Shown here one piece after another: positions 37,192-48,356 of a stretch of 64,000 nt of DNA (within the stretch, counting starts at the first letter, position 1; the number at the start of each line of letters is the position of its first letter). Origin of the DNA: Pseudomonas sp. UFMG81 (GTDB taxonomy: Bacteria; Pseudomonadota; Gammaproteobacteria; Pseudomonadales; Pseudomonadaceae); contig NZ_JACAFQ010000001.1 of NCBI RefSeq assembly GCF_015354575.1, positions 212,284 through 276,283 on the forward strand. The letters are read 5' to 3'. A program made the position numbers and the translations under genes. The notes beneath the pieces are model-generated. The model was not told the DNA's origin and searched no databases. It saw only the letters and a program-made list of their open reading frames with translations.

Positions 37192-37854
37192 TTAGCCGCG
37201 CTCTGGCTGAAAGCGCACCACGATGCCCTTGAGATTCTGCTGGCGACTGATCACGTCACGCAGGCGCTCAGCCTCGGCCCGCTCGATCAACGGCCCGACA
37301 TACACCCGGTTCATGCCATCCGCCGAGCGAATGTAGGCGTTGTAGCCCTGGCTACGCAGGGTGCTCTGCAGCTTGTCGGCGCCCGCGCGGTTGGACAGGC
37401 TGGCCAGCTGGATTGACCAGCTCACCGGCAGGCCGTTGACGTCGATCTTCGAAGGCGCGGCCGGTTTGGTCGCCACCGTTGGTGCGACCGGTGCGGTTGC
37501 CGGCGCAGGCTTGGCTTCGACCTTGGGTGTCGGCACCGGCGTTTGCGGCTTGGGCTGCGCCTGAACCTGCGGTGACGGCGTGATCGGCTGGCTGGGCGTG
37601 GCCACGGGTGCCGTGGATTCGTTGACCACCACCGGTGGCTGCTCATCCGGCAACGGCTGCGGCTCGGGCACCTGGACCGGTTCGACCTGCACCTGGGGCA
37701 GGGTTGGCATGGCTGGCGCCTCCGGCGCCTCGACGCGCACCTGGCGCATCTCGTCCTCGCGGGTGAACAGCATCGGCAGGAAGATCACCGCCAGCGCCAC
37801 CAGCACCAGCGCACCGACCATGCGCTGCTTCATCCCTTTATCCAGCACTGCCAT
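37192..37854 (-). CDS. dedD: SPOR domain protein DedD
   Basis: 220 residues: short cytoplasmic start, one helix (MVGALVLVALAVIFLPMLF), a long proline-rich periplasmic linker, and a C-terminal SPOR domain (SWSIQLASLSNRAGADKLQS and NRVYVGPLIERAEAERLRD) that binds denuded septal peptidoglycan. It is a non-essential division protein. It overlaps folC by 17 bases. Confidence 0.92.
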   Translation of the reverse strand: MAVLDKGMKQRMVGALVLVALAVIFLPMLFTREDEMRQVRVEAPEAPAMPTLPQVQVEPVQVPEPQPLPDEQPPVVVNESTAPVATPSQPITPSPQVQAQPKPQTPVPTPKVEAKPAPATAPVAPTVATKPAAPSKIDVNGLPVSWSIQLASLSNRAGADKLQSTLRSQGYNAYIRSADGMNRVYVGPLIERAEAERLRDVISRQQNLKGIVVRFQPERG

Positions 37855-39145
37855 CTACTCCATCCTCGGGGGCCTGCCGTTCGAGCCAGGCCAGGGCCTC
37901 GCCGACGCAGAAAAACGAACCGAACAGCAGGATCTGGTCATCCGCCGTCGCTTGGACGCACTGCCCTTCGAGGGCAGCATCGACGCTGGGGTGAGACTTC
38001 ACTGTCGCACCGAGGTTCGTCAAGGCCTTGGCCAGTTCCTCAGCCGGGCGGCTGCGTGGCGTGTCCAGCGGTGCCACCGCCCAATCCCCGACCAAACCCT
38101 GCAAGGGCTCGATCACACCTTGCAGATCCTTGTCGGCCAACAGGCCGAACACAGCCAGGCGCCGACCTTTCGGCGGGCGGGCCGCCAAGCGGCGCGCCAA
38201 ATACTCGGCCGCATGCGGGTTATGGCCCACATCCAGCAGCAACTCAACGCGTTTGCCCTTGAATACCAACGACCGCCGATCCAGCCGACCGGTGATGCGG
38301 GTGTCCAGCAGCGCCTGCCTCACCCGCGCCTCATCCCATGGCAGCTCCATCAGCGCAAAGGCCTGCAGGGCCAACGCTGCGTTTTCCATAGGCAGGTCGA
38401 GCAGCGGCAGGTCGCGCAACTCCAACGGCGTGCCGTCGGCCTTGCGGCCACGCCACTGCCAGTGGTTTTCGGTACTGGCCAGGTCGAAGTCGCGCCCACG
38501 CAGGAACAACGGACAAGCCAGCTCGCTCGCCTTGTCCAGCAAGGGTTGCGGCGGATCCAGGTCGCCGCAAAGGGCCGGCTTGCCCTGGCGGAAGATCCCA
38601 GCCTTCTCGAAGGCCACCAAGTCGCGGGTGTCCCCCAGGTAGTCGACATGATCGACACCGATGCTGGTGACCAGCGAAATGTCGGCATCCACCACATTGA
38701 CCGTATCCAGCCGGCCGCCCAGGCCCACCTCGAGCACCACGGCATCCAGTTGCGACTGACTGAACAGCCAGAACGCCGCCAGGGTGCCCATCTCGAAATA
38801 GGTCAGCGAGGTATCGCCGCGCGCCGCCTCGACAGCGACAAAGGCTTCGCACAGCTGCTCATCGGTGGCTTCGACGCCATCGATGAGCACGCGCTCGTTG
38901 TAACGCAACAGGTGCGGCGAGCTGTAGACCCCGACCTTGAGCCCCTGGGCGCGCAGCAGCGAGGCCACGAAGGCACAGGTGGAGCCTTTGCCGTTGGTGC
39001 CGGTGACCGTCACCACGCGCGGCGCCAGCTTGCCCAACTGCAGGCGCGCCAGCACCTGCTGGGAACGCTCAAGCCCCATGTCGATGGCCGTAGGGTGCAA
39101 CTGTTCGAGGTAGGCGAGCCACTCGCCCAGATTGCGCTGGCTCAT
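37838..39145 (-). CDS. folC: Folylpolyglutamate synthase/dihydrofolate synthase
   Basis: 435 residues, Mur-ligase family. The ATP loop GTNGKGST lies at about residues 49-56, followed by SSPHLLRYNERVLIDG. It makes dihydrofolate and adds glutamates to folates. I start at the ATG at 39145, which overlaps the accD stop as TGATG; a GTG at 39148 is also possible. Confidence 0.95.
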   Translation of the reverse strand: MSQRNLGEWLAYLEQLHPTAIDMGLERSQQVLARLQLGKLAPRVVTVTGTNGKGSTCAFVASLLRAQGLKVGVYSSPHLLRYNERVLIDGVEATDEQLCEAFVAVEAARGDTSLTYFEMGTLAAFWLFSQSQLDAVVLEVGLGGRLDTVNVVDADISLVTSIGVDHVDYLGDTRDLVAFEKAGIFRQGKPALCGDLDPPQPLLDKASELACPLFLRGRDFDLASTENHWQWRGRKADGTPLELRDLPLLDLPMENAALALQAFALMELPWDEARVRQALLDTRITGRLDRRSLVFKGKRVELLLDVGHNPHAAEYLARRLAARPPKGRRLAVFGLLADKDLQGVIEPLQGLVGDWAVAPLDTPRSRPAEELAKALTNLGATVKSHPSVDAALEGQCVQATADDQILLFGSFFCVGEALAWLERQAPEDGVDGSAG

Positions 39146-40038
39146 CACGCTACCGCAGCCGCCTCACGGGCTTCTGCCGGGGTTGCCTGGCCAGTCATCT
39201 GCGCCAGCAGGCGCGCCAGGCGCGGGCGCAGTTCGTCACGGGAGATGATCAGGTCAATGGCGCCGTGCTCCAGCAGGAACTCGCTGCGCTGGAAACCTTC
39301 CGGCAGCTTTTCACGCACGGTCTGCTCGATCACCCGCGGGCCGGCGAAGCCGATCAGCGCCTTGGGTTCGCCGACGATCACGTCGCCGAGCATCGCCAGG
39401 CTGGCGGAAACACCACCGTAGACCGGGTCGGTCAGCACCGAGATGAACGGGATGCCTTCTTCGCGCAGGCGCGCCAGCACGGCGGAGGTCTTGGCCATCT
39501 GCATCAGCGAGATCAGCGCTTCCTGCATGCGCGCACCACCGGAGGCGGAGAAGCAGACCATCGGGCAGCGATGCTCCAGCGCGTAGTTGGCGGCACGCAC
39601 GAAGCGCTCACCGACGATGGCGCCCATGGAGCCGCCCATGAACGAGAACTCGAAGGCGCTGACCACGATCGGCATGCCCATCAAGGTGCCGCTCATGGAA
39701 ATCAGCGCGTCTTTTTCGCCGGTCTGCTTCTGCGCGGCGGTCAGGCGGTCCTTGTACTTCTTGCCGTCACGGAATTTCAGGCGGTCGACCGGCTCAAGGT
39801 CGGCACCCAGTTCGGTGCGACCACCCTGGTCGAGGAAGATGTCGATGCGTGCACGTGCGCCGATGCGCATGTGGTGGTTGCACTTGGGGCAGACGTCGAG
39901 GGTCTTTTCCAGCTCCGGACGGTACAGCACGGCCTCGCAGGACGGGCACTTGTGCCACAGCCCTTCCGGTACCGAGCTCTTCTTCACCTCGGAACGCATG
40001 ATCGAAGGGATCAGTTTGTCTACCAACCAGTTGCTCAT
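39145..40038 (-). CDS. accD: Acetyl-CoA carboxylase carboxyltransferase subunit beta
   Basis: 297 residues, starting [20 protein letters not shown]. The zinc ribbon is CPSC...CPKC (residues about 29-51), followed by the crotonase-fold carboxyltransferase domain ([40 protein letters not shown]). It works with AccA to make malonyl-CoA. Upstream in-frame sequence is not family-like and is excluded. It is separated from trpF by about 219 bases with no gene. Confidence 0.97.
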   Translation of the reverse strand: MSNWLVDKLIPSIMRSEVKKSSVPEGLWHKCPSCEAVLYRPELEKTLDVCPKCNHHMRIGARARIDIFLDQGGRTELGADLEPVDRLKFRDGKKYKDRLTAAQKQTGEKDALISMSGTLMGMPIVVSAFEFSFMGGSMGAIVGERFVRAANYALEHRCPMVCFSASGGARMQEALISLMQMAKTSAVLARLREEGIPFISVLTDPVYGGVSASLAMLGDVIVGEPKALIGFAGPRVIEQTVREKLPEGFQRSEFLLEHGAIDLIISRDELRPRLARLLAQMTGQATPAEAREAAAVA

Positions 40039-40257
40039 GCTTGCTTTCTCCAGTTTTGGCCTGGGGGACCTGCGCGGCCCCGCCCTGCCCTTGAACTCAA
40101 ATTCTTCTGTAGCGCGACGATGAGCCGGCCACGGCAGCGCCGTGCACCCACCCATCTGCAATTTTTCCCCGGTTTACCCCGCGCGCTGGCGCGGCCTGGC
40201 AGCACCGGGCTGCGAAAACTATGGACGATGGCGCGCGGCCAGCCGTCACATCCGTGT

Positions 40258-40878
40258 TCACGCCTGTTTCACCGCACGCATGAAGGCGTCGATCTTGGCG
40301 GCATCCTTGATGCCCTTGGCCTGCTCCACCCCGCCGCTGACATCCACCGCATAAGGGCGTACCTGGCGGATGGCCTGGGCGACATTGTCGGCTGACAGGC
40401 CTCCAGCGAGGATGATCGGTTTGCTCAGTTTCTTGGGTATCAGTGACCAGTCGAAAGCTTCGCCGGTTCCACCGGGCACGCCGGGCACATAGGCGTCCAG
40501 CAACATGCCGCGAGCGCCGGCGTAGTGCTGGCAGGCGGCCTCGAGGTCATCGCCGGGGCGCACGCGCAGCGCCTTCACCCAGGGCCGGTGATAGCCCTCG
40601 CAATCAGCCGGGCTTTCATCGCCGTGGAACTGTAGCAGGTCCAGCTCGACGGCTTCGAGCGTCTCGTTGAGCTCGCAGCGTGAGGCGTTGACGAACAAAC
40701 CCACCGTGGTCACGAATGGCGGCAGCTCGCGAATGATCGCCCGGGCCTGACGTACATCCACCGCCCGTGGGCTTTTCGCATAGAAGACGAAACCCAGGGC
40801 ATCGGCCCCGGCCTCGACCGCAGCCAGGGCATCTTCGATGCGGGTAATCCCGCAGATCTTGCTGCGAACGTTGCTCAT
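40258..40878 (-). CDS. trpF: Phosphoribosylanthranilate isomerase
   Basis: 206 residues starting [26 protein letters not shown] (Cys at the catalytic position) and the Asp of [15 protein letters not shown] match the TIM-barrel isomerase that makes CdRP in tryptophan synthesis. In pseudomonads trpF lies here, next to truA and accD, away from other trp genes. Confidence 0.95.
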   Translation of the reverse strand: MSNVRSKICGITRIEDALAAVEAGADALGFVFYAKSPRAVDVRQARAIIRELPPFVTTVGLFVNASRCELNETLEAVELDLLQFHGDESPADCEGYHRPWVKALRVRPGDDLEAACQHYAGARGMLLDAYVPGVPGGTGEAFDWSLIPKKLSKPIILAGGLSADNVAQAIRQVRPYAVDVSGGVEQAKGIKDAAKIDAFMRAVKQA

Positions 40879-40938
40879 GGACGGCGAACCTTGAGTGATC
40901 GGTGAAAGCGCCGATGGTAGCAAATGACGGTTGCCCCG

Positions 40939-41793
40939 TCAGTCCGCCAGGGCCTCGTAGCCGCTAAGAAAGTGTGGGCCGATGTAACGCTGCGGCAGGT
41001 CATACTCTTCTGGGTACTCCACCTGCACCAGGTACAGGCCGTACGGGTGGGCGGTCACCCCGCCCTCACGGCGGTTGCGCCCCTCCAGCACTTCCCGCGC
41101 CCATTCCACCGGGCGCTCGCCGGCACCGATGGTCATCAGCACCCCGGCGATGTTGCGCACCATGTGGTGGAGGAAGGCGGTGGCGCGCACGTCCAGCACG
41201 ATCATCTGGCCATGCCGGGTGACGCGCAGGTGGTGGATGTGCTTGATCGGCGATTTGGCCTGGCACTGGCTGGCGCGGAAGGCGCTGAAGTCGTGGGTAC
41301 CCAGTAGATGCTGGGCGGCCAGCGCCATGCGCTCTACATCCAGCGGGCGATGGTTCCAGGTCACCTCCTCGGCCAGGTGTGCCGGGCGGATCGGGTCGTT
41401 GTAGATGACGTAGCGGTAACGCCGCGCGGTGGCCTTGAAGCGGGCATGGAAGTGCGCCGGCATCGGCCGCGACCAGACCACGCTGATGTCGTGGGGCAGG
41501 TTGAAGTTGCTGCCCAGGGTCCAGGCGCGCTCGTCACGCACGGCGCGGGTATCGAAGTGCACGATCTGCCCGCAGCCATGCACACCGGCGTCGGTGCGCC
41601 CGGCACAGATCACGCTGATCGGCTCGTTGGCCACCTTCGTCAGCGCCTGCTCCAACGCCTGCTGGACACTGGGCACGCCACTGGCCTGGCGCTGCCAGCC
41701 GCGGTAGCGCGAGCCTTTGTATTCCACGCCCAAAGCGATGCGGGAGTAGCCTTCGGCCGCGGATTCGGCGGCGGCGGTGTCGATGATGTCCAA
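40939..41793 (-). CDS. truA: tRNA pseudouridine(38-40) synthase
   Basis: 284 residues if started at TTG 41793. The catalytic Asp is in CAGRTDAGVHG (Asp68), with YKGSRYRGWQRQ and RNIAGVLMTIGAG also conserved. It modifies the anticodon stem of many tRNAs. No ATG or GTG lies near the expected N terminus; the TTG gives LDIIDTAAAESAAEGYSRIA and a family-like length. A long frame continues upstream into fimV antisense-like sequence and is not real. Confidence 0.9.
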   Translation of the reverse strand: MDIIDTAAAESAAEGYSRIALGVEYKGSRYRGWQRQASGVPSVQQALEQALTKVANEPISVICAGRTDAGVHGCGQIVHFDTRAVRDERAWTLGSNFNLPHDISVVWSRPMPAHFHARFKATARRYRYVIYNDPIRPAHLAEEVTWNHRPLDVERMALAAQHLLGTHDFSAFRASQCQAKSPIKHIHHLRVTRHGQMIVLDVRATAFLHHMVRNIAGVLMTIGAGERPVEWAREVLEGRNRREGGVTAHPYGLYLVQVEYPEEYDLPQRYIGPHFLSGYEALAD

Positions 41794-41880
41794 GAGCGGG
41801 AAACCTGTGGGGTGATACGAAATGGCGGGGATTATAACGACAACGGCAGCCGAGGTGGGCTGCCGTTGATTGGTCGACCG

Positions 41881-41978
41881 TTGCGGCCCTATCGCTGGCA
41901 AGCCAGCTCCCACAAGGTCAGCGAAGGTCCATGTGGGAGCTGCGGTTCGCCGCTGCGACTTGCCAGCGATAGGGCCGG
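41881..41978. repeat. REP pair (inverted)
   Basis: CTATCGCTGGCAAGCCAGCTC at the left and the inverse GCGACTTGCCAGCGATAGGG at the right, spanning about 95 bases between fimV and truA. Confidence 0.83.
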
Positions 41979-41986
41979 AAAAGCAC

Positions 41987-44665
41987 TCAGACCAGGCGCG
42001 AGAGCATGTCGTTGGCTTCCTGGCGCTGGTTGTCGTCGCCGTCCTTGACCACTTCGTCGAGGATGTCACGCGCGCCCTGGTGGTCGCCCATGTCGATGTA
42101 GGCGCGCGCCAGGTCCAGCTTGGTGGCCACTTCGTCGGCACCGGAGAAGAAGTCGAAGTCCAGGTCGTCCAGCGGCTCGGGCTCCTGGGCTGCGTCTTCG
42201 GCGGTGAACTGTGGCTCCAGCGAGGGCGTTTCGAGGCTCTGCGACAGTTTGTCGAGCTCGGCGTTGACATCGTCCAGCTCCGAGGCGAAGTTCTTCGCCG
42301 CTGGCGAGTCGTCATCCAGCGACAACGACAGGTCGAAGTCTTCCGGCAGCTCCAGCTCGGAGATCGGGTCGAACTCCGGCATGGCCTCGAAGGCCGCCAG
42401 CTCGGCAGCCACGTCCACCGGCGCTTCTTCGCCGTCGTTCGCAACCGCAGGTTCGCCGACATCGAGATCGAAATCGGCCAGGTCGTCGTCCGCCGGCAGC
42501 TGCTCGACCGGTGCCTGGGCCTGGGCCAGCAATGCCTCGAAATCATCGTCGGCATCGGTGGCGACAGCGGTGGGTTCTACCGGCTCAGGCTCTTGTGCCA
42601 TCACCGGCGGCTCGACCGCTACAGGCTCCTGGGCCGCCACAGGCGCTTCAAAAGCGGCTGCCTCATCCAACTCAGGCAGGTCGAACGCGTCGTCCGCTGG
42701 CAGGTCATCGCCCAGGCTCAGGTCGAAGGCACTGTCCAGGTCGTCTTCTTCGACAGCGGGAGCCGGCTCGGGAGCGGGCTCGGCAACCACTTCAGGCTCA
42801 GCAGCCACGACGGGCGCAGGCTCGTCCTCGGCTGTCGGCGCCGGGTCCTGCAACAGGTCCTGGACATACTGCTCGTCCAGTTCCGCAGCCAATGCCGCGG
42901 CACCCGCTGCACCGGCCACCACGGCAGCGACGCCGAGCATGGCCGGGAAACGCTCCTTGAGTGCGGCGACTTCGGCCTGATTCTCCTCGTTCGACGCCAA
43001 CTTGCGCTCCTGGCCGACGAAAGCGTCCTGGTCACCCTGGCGGGCGTAGACTTCCATCAGTTTCAGGCGCAGGTCACTGCGCTGAGGCTCGGAGGCCACG
43101 GCAGCTTCCAGCAGGTCGGCGGCGTGGTTCAGACGGCCACGGGCCAGGCTCTCGTCGACCTCGGCCAGCAACGCGGCGCGCGGATCGACAGCTGGAGTGA
43201 TCGGTGCCTGAGGCTTTTCCGCAGCCGTTGCGGCGGCCGCGGAGGCGGCAACCACGGCGGGCGACAGGGTCACGCTCGGCGCCGAGACTTCCAGGCCATC
43301 GAAGCTGCTGGGCGGCAGGTCCAGGTCGGGGCTGCGCTCGCTTTCTTCGGACAGGGCACGCGCCATGCGCAGGTGTTTCTCGGCTTCCTGCTGGGCTTTG
43401 CGCTTGCGCGCCAGGAGCAGCAGGAGCAGAAGCAGGACGAGGAACGCAGAACCTGCGACCAGGCCCAACAGCACGGGGTTGCCCAGCAGCTCGTCGAGCA
43501 TCCCCTGTTCGTCGGTGGCGGGCGCAGCGGCTTGCGGCGCGGTATCGACCGGCGCGGGGGACGGCGTGACCACCGGTTCTGCCGGGGTCAGCTGTGCGTT
43601 GACCGCGGGTTGCGCAGGGGCCGGCTCGCCCGGGAGTGCCGTAGCGGGCGCCTGGGGCTCCGCGTTCTGGGCCTCGAGGCGCGCCAGCTGGTCATTCTTC
43701 AATTGGATCAGACGCTGCAGCTTGTCCAGCTGGCTCTGCAGGTCGGTCATGCGGCTCTTGAGTTCTTCGTTGTCACGACGGCTGGTGTCCAGGCTTTCCT
43801 GGGCCACCGCCAGCTTGTCGTTCAGCGCCTTGCTGCCACCGGCCGCACTCTTGCCGCCCGGGGCTACCAGGCGCAGGTTGTCGCCCTGGGCGATGCGCGC
43901 CGGCGCCTCGCCGGCCTCGCCACGGCGAGTGGCGTCGAGCTGGCGGGCGCGCGGCCCGAGGCGGCGGCCCTCACGCCAGGCGGCGTACTGTTCGGCCACT
44001 TCGCGGTTGGCTTCTGGTTGCGCAATGCTCTGGACCTGCTGTTGATCGGGCAGGCGCAGGACTTGCCCGATCTTCAGCTGGTTGATGTTGTTGCCGATGA
44101 ACGCGTCCGGGTTCAGCGCCTGGATCGCCAGCATGGTCTGCTGCACCGAGCCACCCTGCGTGTTGCGCGCGGCAATCTGCCAGAGGGTGTCGCGGCGTTT
44201 GGTGGTGTAGCTGCCCGTGCTCACGGCGGGGTTGATGCCCGCCGGGGCCGCCTGGCTGCCCTGGGCCTTGGCCTGGTCGAGCAGCATGCTGTAGTCACGC
44301 AGCAAACGGCCTTGAGGCCACATCACCTGCACCAGGAACTTCACCACCGGCTCCGGCAACGGCTTGCTGGAGGTGACCCGCAGCACGCTGCGACCATTGG
44401 GGTTGATCACTGGGGTGAAGGTGAGGTCTTCGAGATAAGGCGGGAAGGCCACCCCGGCCTTGGCGAACTCTTCCGGCGAGGCAAGGCTTGGCGCCATTTC
44501 CGCCGCGCTGAGGTCGCGCACGTCGAGCAGTTCGATCTCGGCATCCAGCGGCTGGTTCTGCGCCGACTTGAGGGTCAGCTCCCCCAACCCGAGCGCGTTC
44601 GCCACGCCGGACGACAGCGCCGACGCTGCCGCGATGGCCAGAACCAGTTTGCGAATTCGAAGCAT
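41987..44665 (-). CDS. fimV: FimV/HubP family polar landmark protein
   Basis: 892 residues. Signal peptide (LVLAIAAASALSSGVANA), the FimV N-terminal domain (GLGELTLKSAQNQPLDAEIE), a LysM domain (about 150-200, RRDTLWQIAARNTQGGS...), a coiled coil, one membrane helix (LLGLVAGSAFLVLLLLLLLL, near 400), then a very acidic cytoplasmic region and a C-terminal FimV/TPR-like cap (VATKLDLARAYIDMGDHQGA). It organises polar machinery, type IV pili and chemosensory systems in relatives. Confidence 0.93.
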   Translation of the reverse strand: MLRIRKLVLAIAAASALSSGVANALGLGELTLKSAQNQPLDAEIELLDVRDLSAAEMAPSLASPEEFAKAGVAFPPYLEDLTFTPVINPNGRSVLRVTSSKPLPEPVVKFLVQVMWPQGRLLRDYSMLLDQAKAQGSQAAPAGINPAVSTGSYTTKRRDTLWQIAARNTQGGSVQQTMLAIQALNPDAFIGNNINQLKIGQVLRLPDQQQVQSIAQPEANREVAEQYAAWREGRRLGPRARQLDATRRGEAGEAPARIAQGDNLRLVAPGGKSAAGGSKALNDKLAVAQESLDTSRRDNEELKSRMTDLQSQLDKLQRLIQLKNDQLARLEAQNAEPQAPATALPGEPAPAQPAVNAQLTPAEPVVTPSPAPVDTAPQAAAPATDEQGMLDELLGNPVLLGLVAGSAFLVLLLLLLLLARKRKAQQEAEKHLRMARALSEESERSPDLDLPPSSFDGLEVSAPSVTLSPAVVAASAAAATAAEKPQAPITPAVDPRAALLAEVDESLARGRLNHAADLLEAAVASEPQRSDLRLKLMEVYARQGDQDAFVGQERKLASNEENQAEVAALKERFPAMLGVAAVVAGAAGAAALAAELDEQYVQDLLQDPAPTAEDEPAPVVAAEPEVVAEPAPEPAPAVEEDDLDSAFDLSLGDDLPADDAFDLPELDEAAAFEAPVAAQEPVAVEPPVMAQEPEPVEPTAVATDADDDFEALLAQAQAPVEQLPADDDLADFDLDVGEPAVANDGEEAPVDVAAELAAFEAMPEFDPISELELPEDFDLSLSLDDDSPAAKNFASELDDVNAELDKLSQSLETPSLEPQFTAEDAAQEPEPLDDLDFDFFSGADEVATKLDLARAYIDMGDHQGARDILDEVVKDGDDNQRQEANDMLSRLV

Positions 44666-44737
44666 GAACTCTTCCCTTGTAAGAACCGTCCCAAAAACCC
44701 TGTTGTGGTGCAGGACAAAATTGCTGGTCAGTATCTT

Positions 44738-45742
44738 TTACGCCATGTGTTTAATCAACAATTGCGCCACCTGCACGGCGTTGAGCGCCGCGCCCTTGCG
44801 CACATTGTCGGTGGTCAGCCAGAGATTGAGCTGCTGGTCTTCGTCGACACCATGGCGTACACGACCAACATAGACCACGTCCTGGCCCACTGCGTCACCG
44901 ACAGGTGTCGGATAATCACCGGGCTCGACCAGTTCGATGCCCTCGGCAGATTCCAGCGCGGCGTTGACTGCCACCAGGTCGACCGGGCGACGGCTCTGCA
45001 CCGCCACACTGAAGCTATCGCCGAAAAACACCGGGACTTGAATGCAGGTCACGGAAATCTTCAATTCTGGCAGGCCCAGCAATTGCCGCAGCTCACTGAC
45101 CAGGCGGCGTTCGACCGCAGTATGGCCCTGTTCGTCGGGGGTGCCGACCTGAGGCAGCAGGTTGAAGGCCACCTGGCGGTCGAAGAAGCGCGGCTCGAGC
45201 GGGCGAGCGTTGAGCAGTTCGGCGGTTTGCCTAGCCAGCTCGGTGACTGCCTCCCTGCCCTGCTCCGAGACGGCGAGGCAGGCGTGGACCTGGACCCGCT
45301 CGATGTCGAGCAGGCCCTTGAGCGGCGCCAACGCCACGGCCAGCGCCACGGCACCGGCGCAGGGGCTGGTGACCAGTGCGGGTTGCGCAAGCTTTGCGGC
45401 GAGTTCGCCATTGGCTTCAGGGACCAATGCCACCGCGCCTTCCAGGGCGCCGGACAAGTCGATCAGCACGCAGCCGGCGGCCTTGGCCTTTGCTGCGAAA
45501 CTGCGGCTGACGGCGGGGCTGGCGGCGAAGAACACCAGCTGCACTTGCGCGAAATCGAAGCTGTCCACCTCGCGGACCTTGAGCTTCTTGCCGGCGAACA
45601 TGACGCTGCTGCCCGCCGATTCCATGCTGGCCAGCAGGTGCAAGGTGGACACTGGGAAGGCCAGTTCCTCGAGGATCTGCACGAGGGTTTCGCCTACGGT
45701 GCCCGTGGCGCCTACTACGGCGATGGCTGGAGGGGTGGTCAT
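44738..45742 (-). CDS. Second aspartate-semialdehyde dehydrogenase-like protein (Usg type)
   Basis: 334 residues, ASADH fold: nucleotide motif VVGATGTVGETLV at the start and VTSPCAGAVALAVAL around residue 125, where the family has its catalytic Cys; the Cys is present but the usual Asn before it is not. It belongs to the Usg-like paralogues found before truA/fimV in proteobacteria, whose activity is uncertain. The true asd lies just upstream, separated by a long palindrome. It is 72 bases from fimV. Confidence 0.88.
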   Translation of the reverse strand: MTTPPAIAVVGATGTVGETLVQILEELAFPVSTLHLLASMESAGSSVMFAGKKLKVREVDSFDFAQVQLVFFAASPAVSRSFAAKAKAAGCVLIDLSGALEGAVALVPEANGELAAKLAQPALVTSPCAGAVALAVALAPLKGLLDIERVQVHACLAVSEQGREAVTELARQTAELLNARPLEPRFFDRQVAFNLLPQVGTPDEQGHTAVERRLVSELRQLLGLPELKISVTCIQVPVFFGDSFSVAVQSRRPVDLVAVNAALESAEGIELVEPGDYPTPVGDAVGQDVVYVGRVRHGVDEDQQLNLWLTTDNVRKGAALNAVQVAQLLIKHMA

Positions 45743-45826
45743 GGGTTGCTTCCTTTTGCGTTCTGCGGTGCGGCGGGGAGCGGCACTTTACTTGGATTGT
45801 AGGGTGGGCGGTAGGTTTGGCTTGCA

Positions 45827-45946
45827 GTGAGGGCTGCCAGGTGCTTGCCGGTGTTCTTGCAGCGCCCTTGAGATCGAGCGCCGCGCGGGCGGCGCTCGAT
45901 CTCAAGGGCGCTAAAAAAACACCGGCAAGCACCTGGCTGCCCTCAC
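45827..45946. repeat. Nested 120-bp palindrome
   Basis: Outer arms 45827-45855 and 45918-45946 pair over 28 of 29 bases (GTGAGGGCTGCCAGGTGCTT...). Inner arms 45861-45884 and 45889-45912 pair perfectly over 24 bases (AGCGCCCTTGAGATCGAGCG...), around a 4-base GCGG loop. It can extrude as a nested cruciform. It lies in the asd-Usg spacer. A diverged relative is at 1-180. Confidence 0.95.
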
Positions 45947-45983
45947 GCGGTCACATTTAGGTCCCTTGAAAAACTTACCCCCA

Positions 45984-46022
45984 TAAAAAAACCCGCGCCA
46001 CTTCTCATGGCACGGGCTTTTT
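45984..46022 (-). terminator. asd terminator
   Basis: On the minus strand CCCGTGCC-ATGAGAAGT-GGCGCGGG (8-bp stem, one G-T pair) followed by T7, 25 bases after the asd stop. It also has A/T tracts on both sides, so could act in both directions. Confidence 0.85.
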
Positions 46023-46047
46023 CAAACCGACGATCAAACCACCGCGA

Positions 46048-47160
46048 TCACCGCTCCAGCAAAATCCGCAGCATGCGACGCAGCGGCTCGGCCGCGCCCC
46101 ACAGCAGCTGGTCACCTACAGTGAAAGCACCCAGGTACTGCGAACCCATGTTCAGCTTGCGCAGACGGCCCACCGGGATGTTCAGGGTGCCAGTCACCTT
46201 GGTCGGGCTCAGCTCCTGCATGCTGATCTCGCGCTGGTTCGGCACCAGCTTCACCCAAGGGTTGTGCTGGCTGATCATGCCTTCGATATCGGCCAGCGGC
46301 ACGTCCTTGTTCAGCTTGATGGTCAGCGCCTGGCTGTGGCAGCGCATGGCGCCGATGCGCACGCAGATGCCATCCACCGGGATCGGGCTCTTGAAGCGGC
46401 CGAGGATCTTGTTGGTCTCGGCCTGGGCCTTCCACTCTTCGCGGCTCTGGCCGTTCGGCAGTTCCTTGTCGATCCACGGGATCAGGCTGCCAGCCAGCGG
46501 CACGCCGAAGTTCTCGGTGGGGTAGGCTTCGCTGCGCATGGCTTCGGCGACCTTGCGGTCGATATCGAGGATGGCGCTGGCCGGGTTGGCCAGGTCATCG
46601 GCCACGGCCGCATGGGTGGCGCCCATCTGCTTGATCAGCTCGCGCATGTTCTGCGCGCCGGCCCCAGAGGCCGCCTGGTAGGTCATGGCGCTCATCCACT
46701 CGACCAGGCCGGCCTCGAACAGGCCGCCCAGGCCCATCAGCATCAGGCTGACGGTGCAGTTGCCACCGATGTAGTTCTTGGTGCCCGCATCCAGCTGCTG
46801 GTCGATGACCTTGCGGTTGACCGGGTCGAGGATGATCACCGCGTCGTCCTGCATGCGCAGCGACGAGGCGGCATCGATCCAGTAGCCCTGCCAGCCGGCT
46901 TCACGCAGCTTGGGGAACACTTCGTTGGTGTAGTCGCCGCCCTGGCAGGTCAGGATGACGTCGAGGGTCTTGAGCTCTTCGATGTTGTAGGCATCCTTGA
47001 GCGGGGCAGTATCCTTGCCCACGTTCGGACCTTGGCCACCCACGTTGGAGGTGGTGAAGAACACAGGCTCGATCAGGTCGAAGTCCTGCTCTTCGAGCAT
47101 CCGCTGCATGAGCACGGAACCGACCATTCCACGCCAACCGATCAGACCTACACGTTTCAT
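46048..47160 (-). CDS. asd: Aspartate-semialdehyde dehydrogenase
   Basis: 370 residues. Nucleotide loop [13 protein letters not shown] at the start; catalytic Cys135 in [11 protein letters not shown]; substrate residues in [17 protein letters not shown]. It makes aspartate semialdehyde for lysine, threonine and methionine. It follows leuB by 60 bases. Confidence 0.97.
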   Translation of the reverse strand: MKRVGLIGWRGMVGSVLMQRMLEEQDFDLIEPVFFTTSNVGGQGPNVGKDTAPLKDAYNIEELKTLDVILTCQGGDYTNEVFPKLREAGWQGYWIDAASSLRMQDDAVIILDPVNRKVIDQQLDAGTKNYIGGNCTVSLMLMGLGGLFEAGLVEWMSAMTYQAASGAGAQNMRELIKQMGATHAAVADDLANPASAILDIDRKVAEAMRSEAYPTENFGVPLAGSLIPWIDKELPNGQSREEWKAQAETNKILGRFKSPIPVDGICVRIGAMRCHSQALTIKLNKDVPLADIEGMISQHNPWVKLVPNQREISMQELSPTKVTGTLNIPVGRLRKLNMGSQYLGAFTVGDQLLWGAAEPLRRMLRILLER

Positions 47161-47220
47161 CGCAACTACACCTTTGCTAAAAGTGGGCCGCCACCAGGTT
47201 TTGGTGGCGGGCCAGAGAGA

Positions 47221-48303
<1,083 letters not shown>

Positions 48304-48356
48304 GCTTTCCTCTATCCATCAAAGCGACGCGGCCGCCTCGGCCCCGTCGTAAATAA

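Noticed and set aside
39149..40161. accD start further upstream
   Set aside because: The extra 41 residues are unlike the family; MSNWLVDKL at 40038 is the conserved start.
41794..42555. N-terminal extension of truA
   Set aside because: The open frame runs through a REP and then out of frame through fimV; the family has no such extension.
41870..45802. 1310-codon plus-strand open frame
   Set aside because: It lies antisense across fimV and the ASADH-like gene; long antisense frames are common in GC-rich DNA and it has no recognisable domain.
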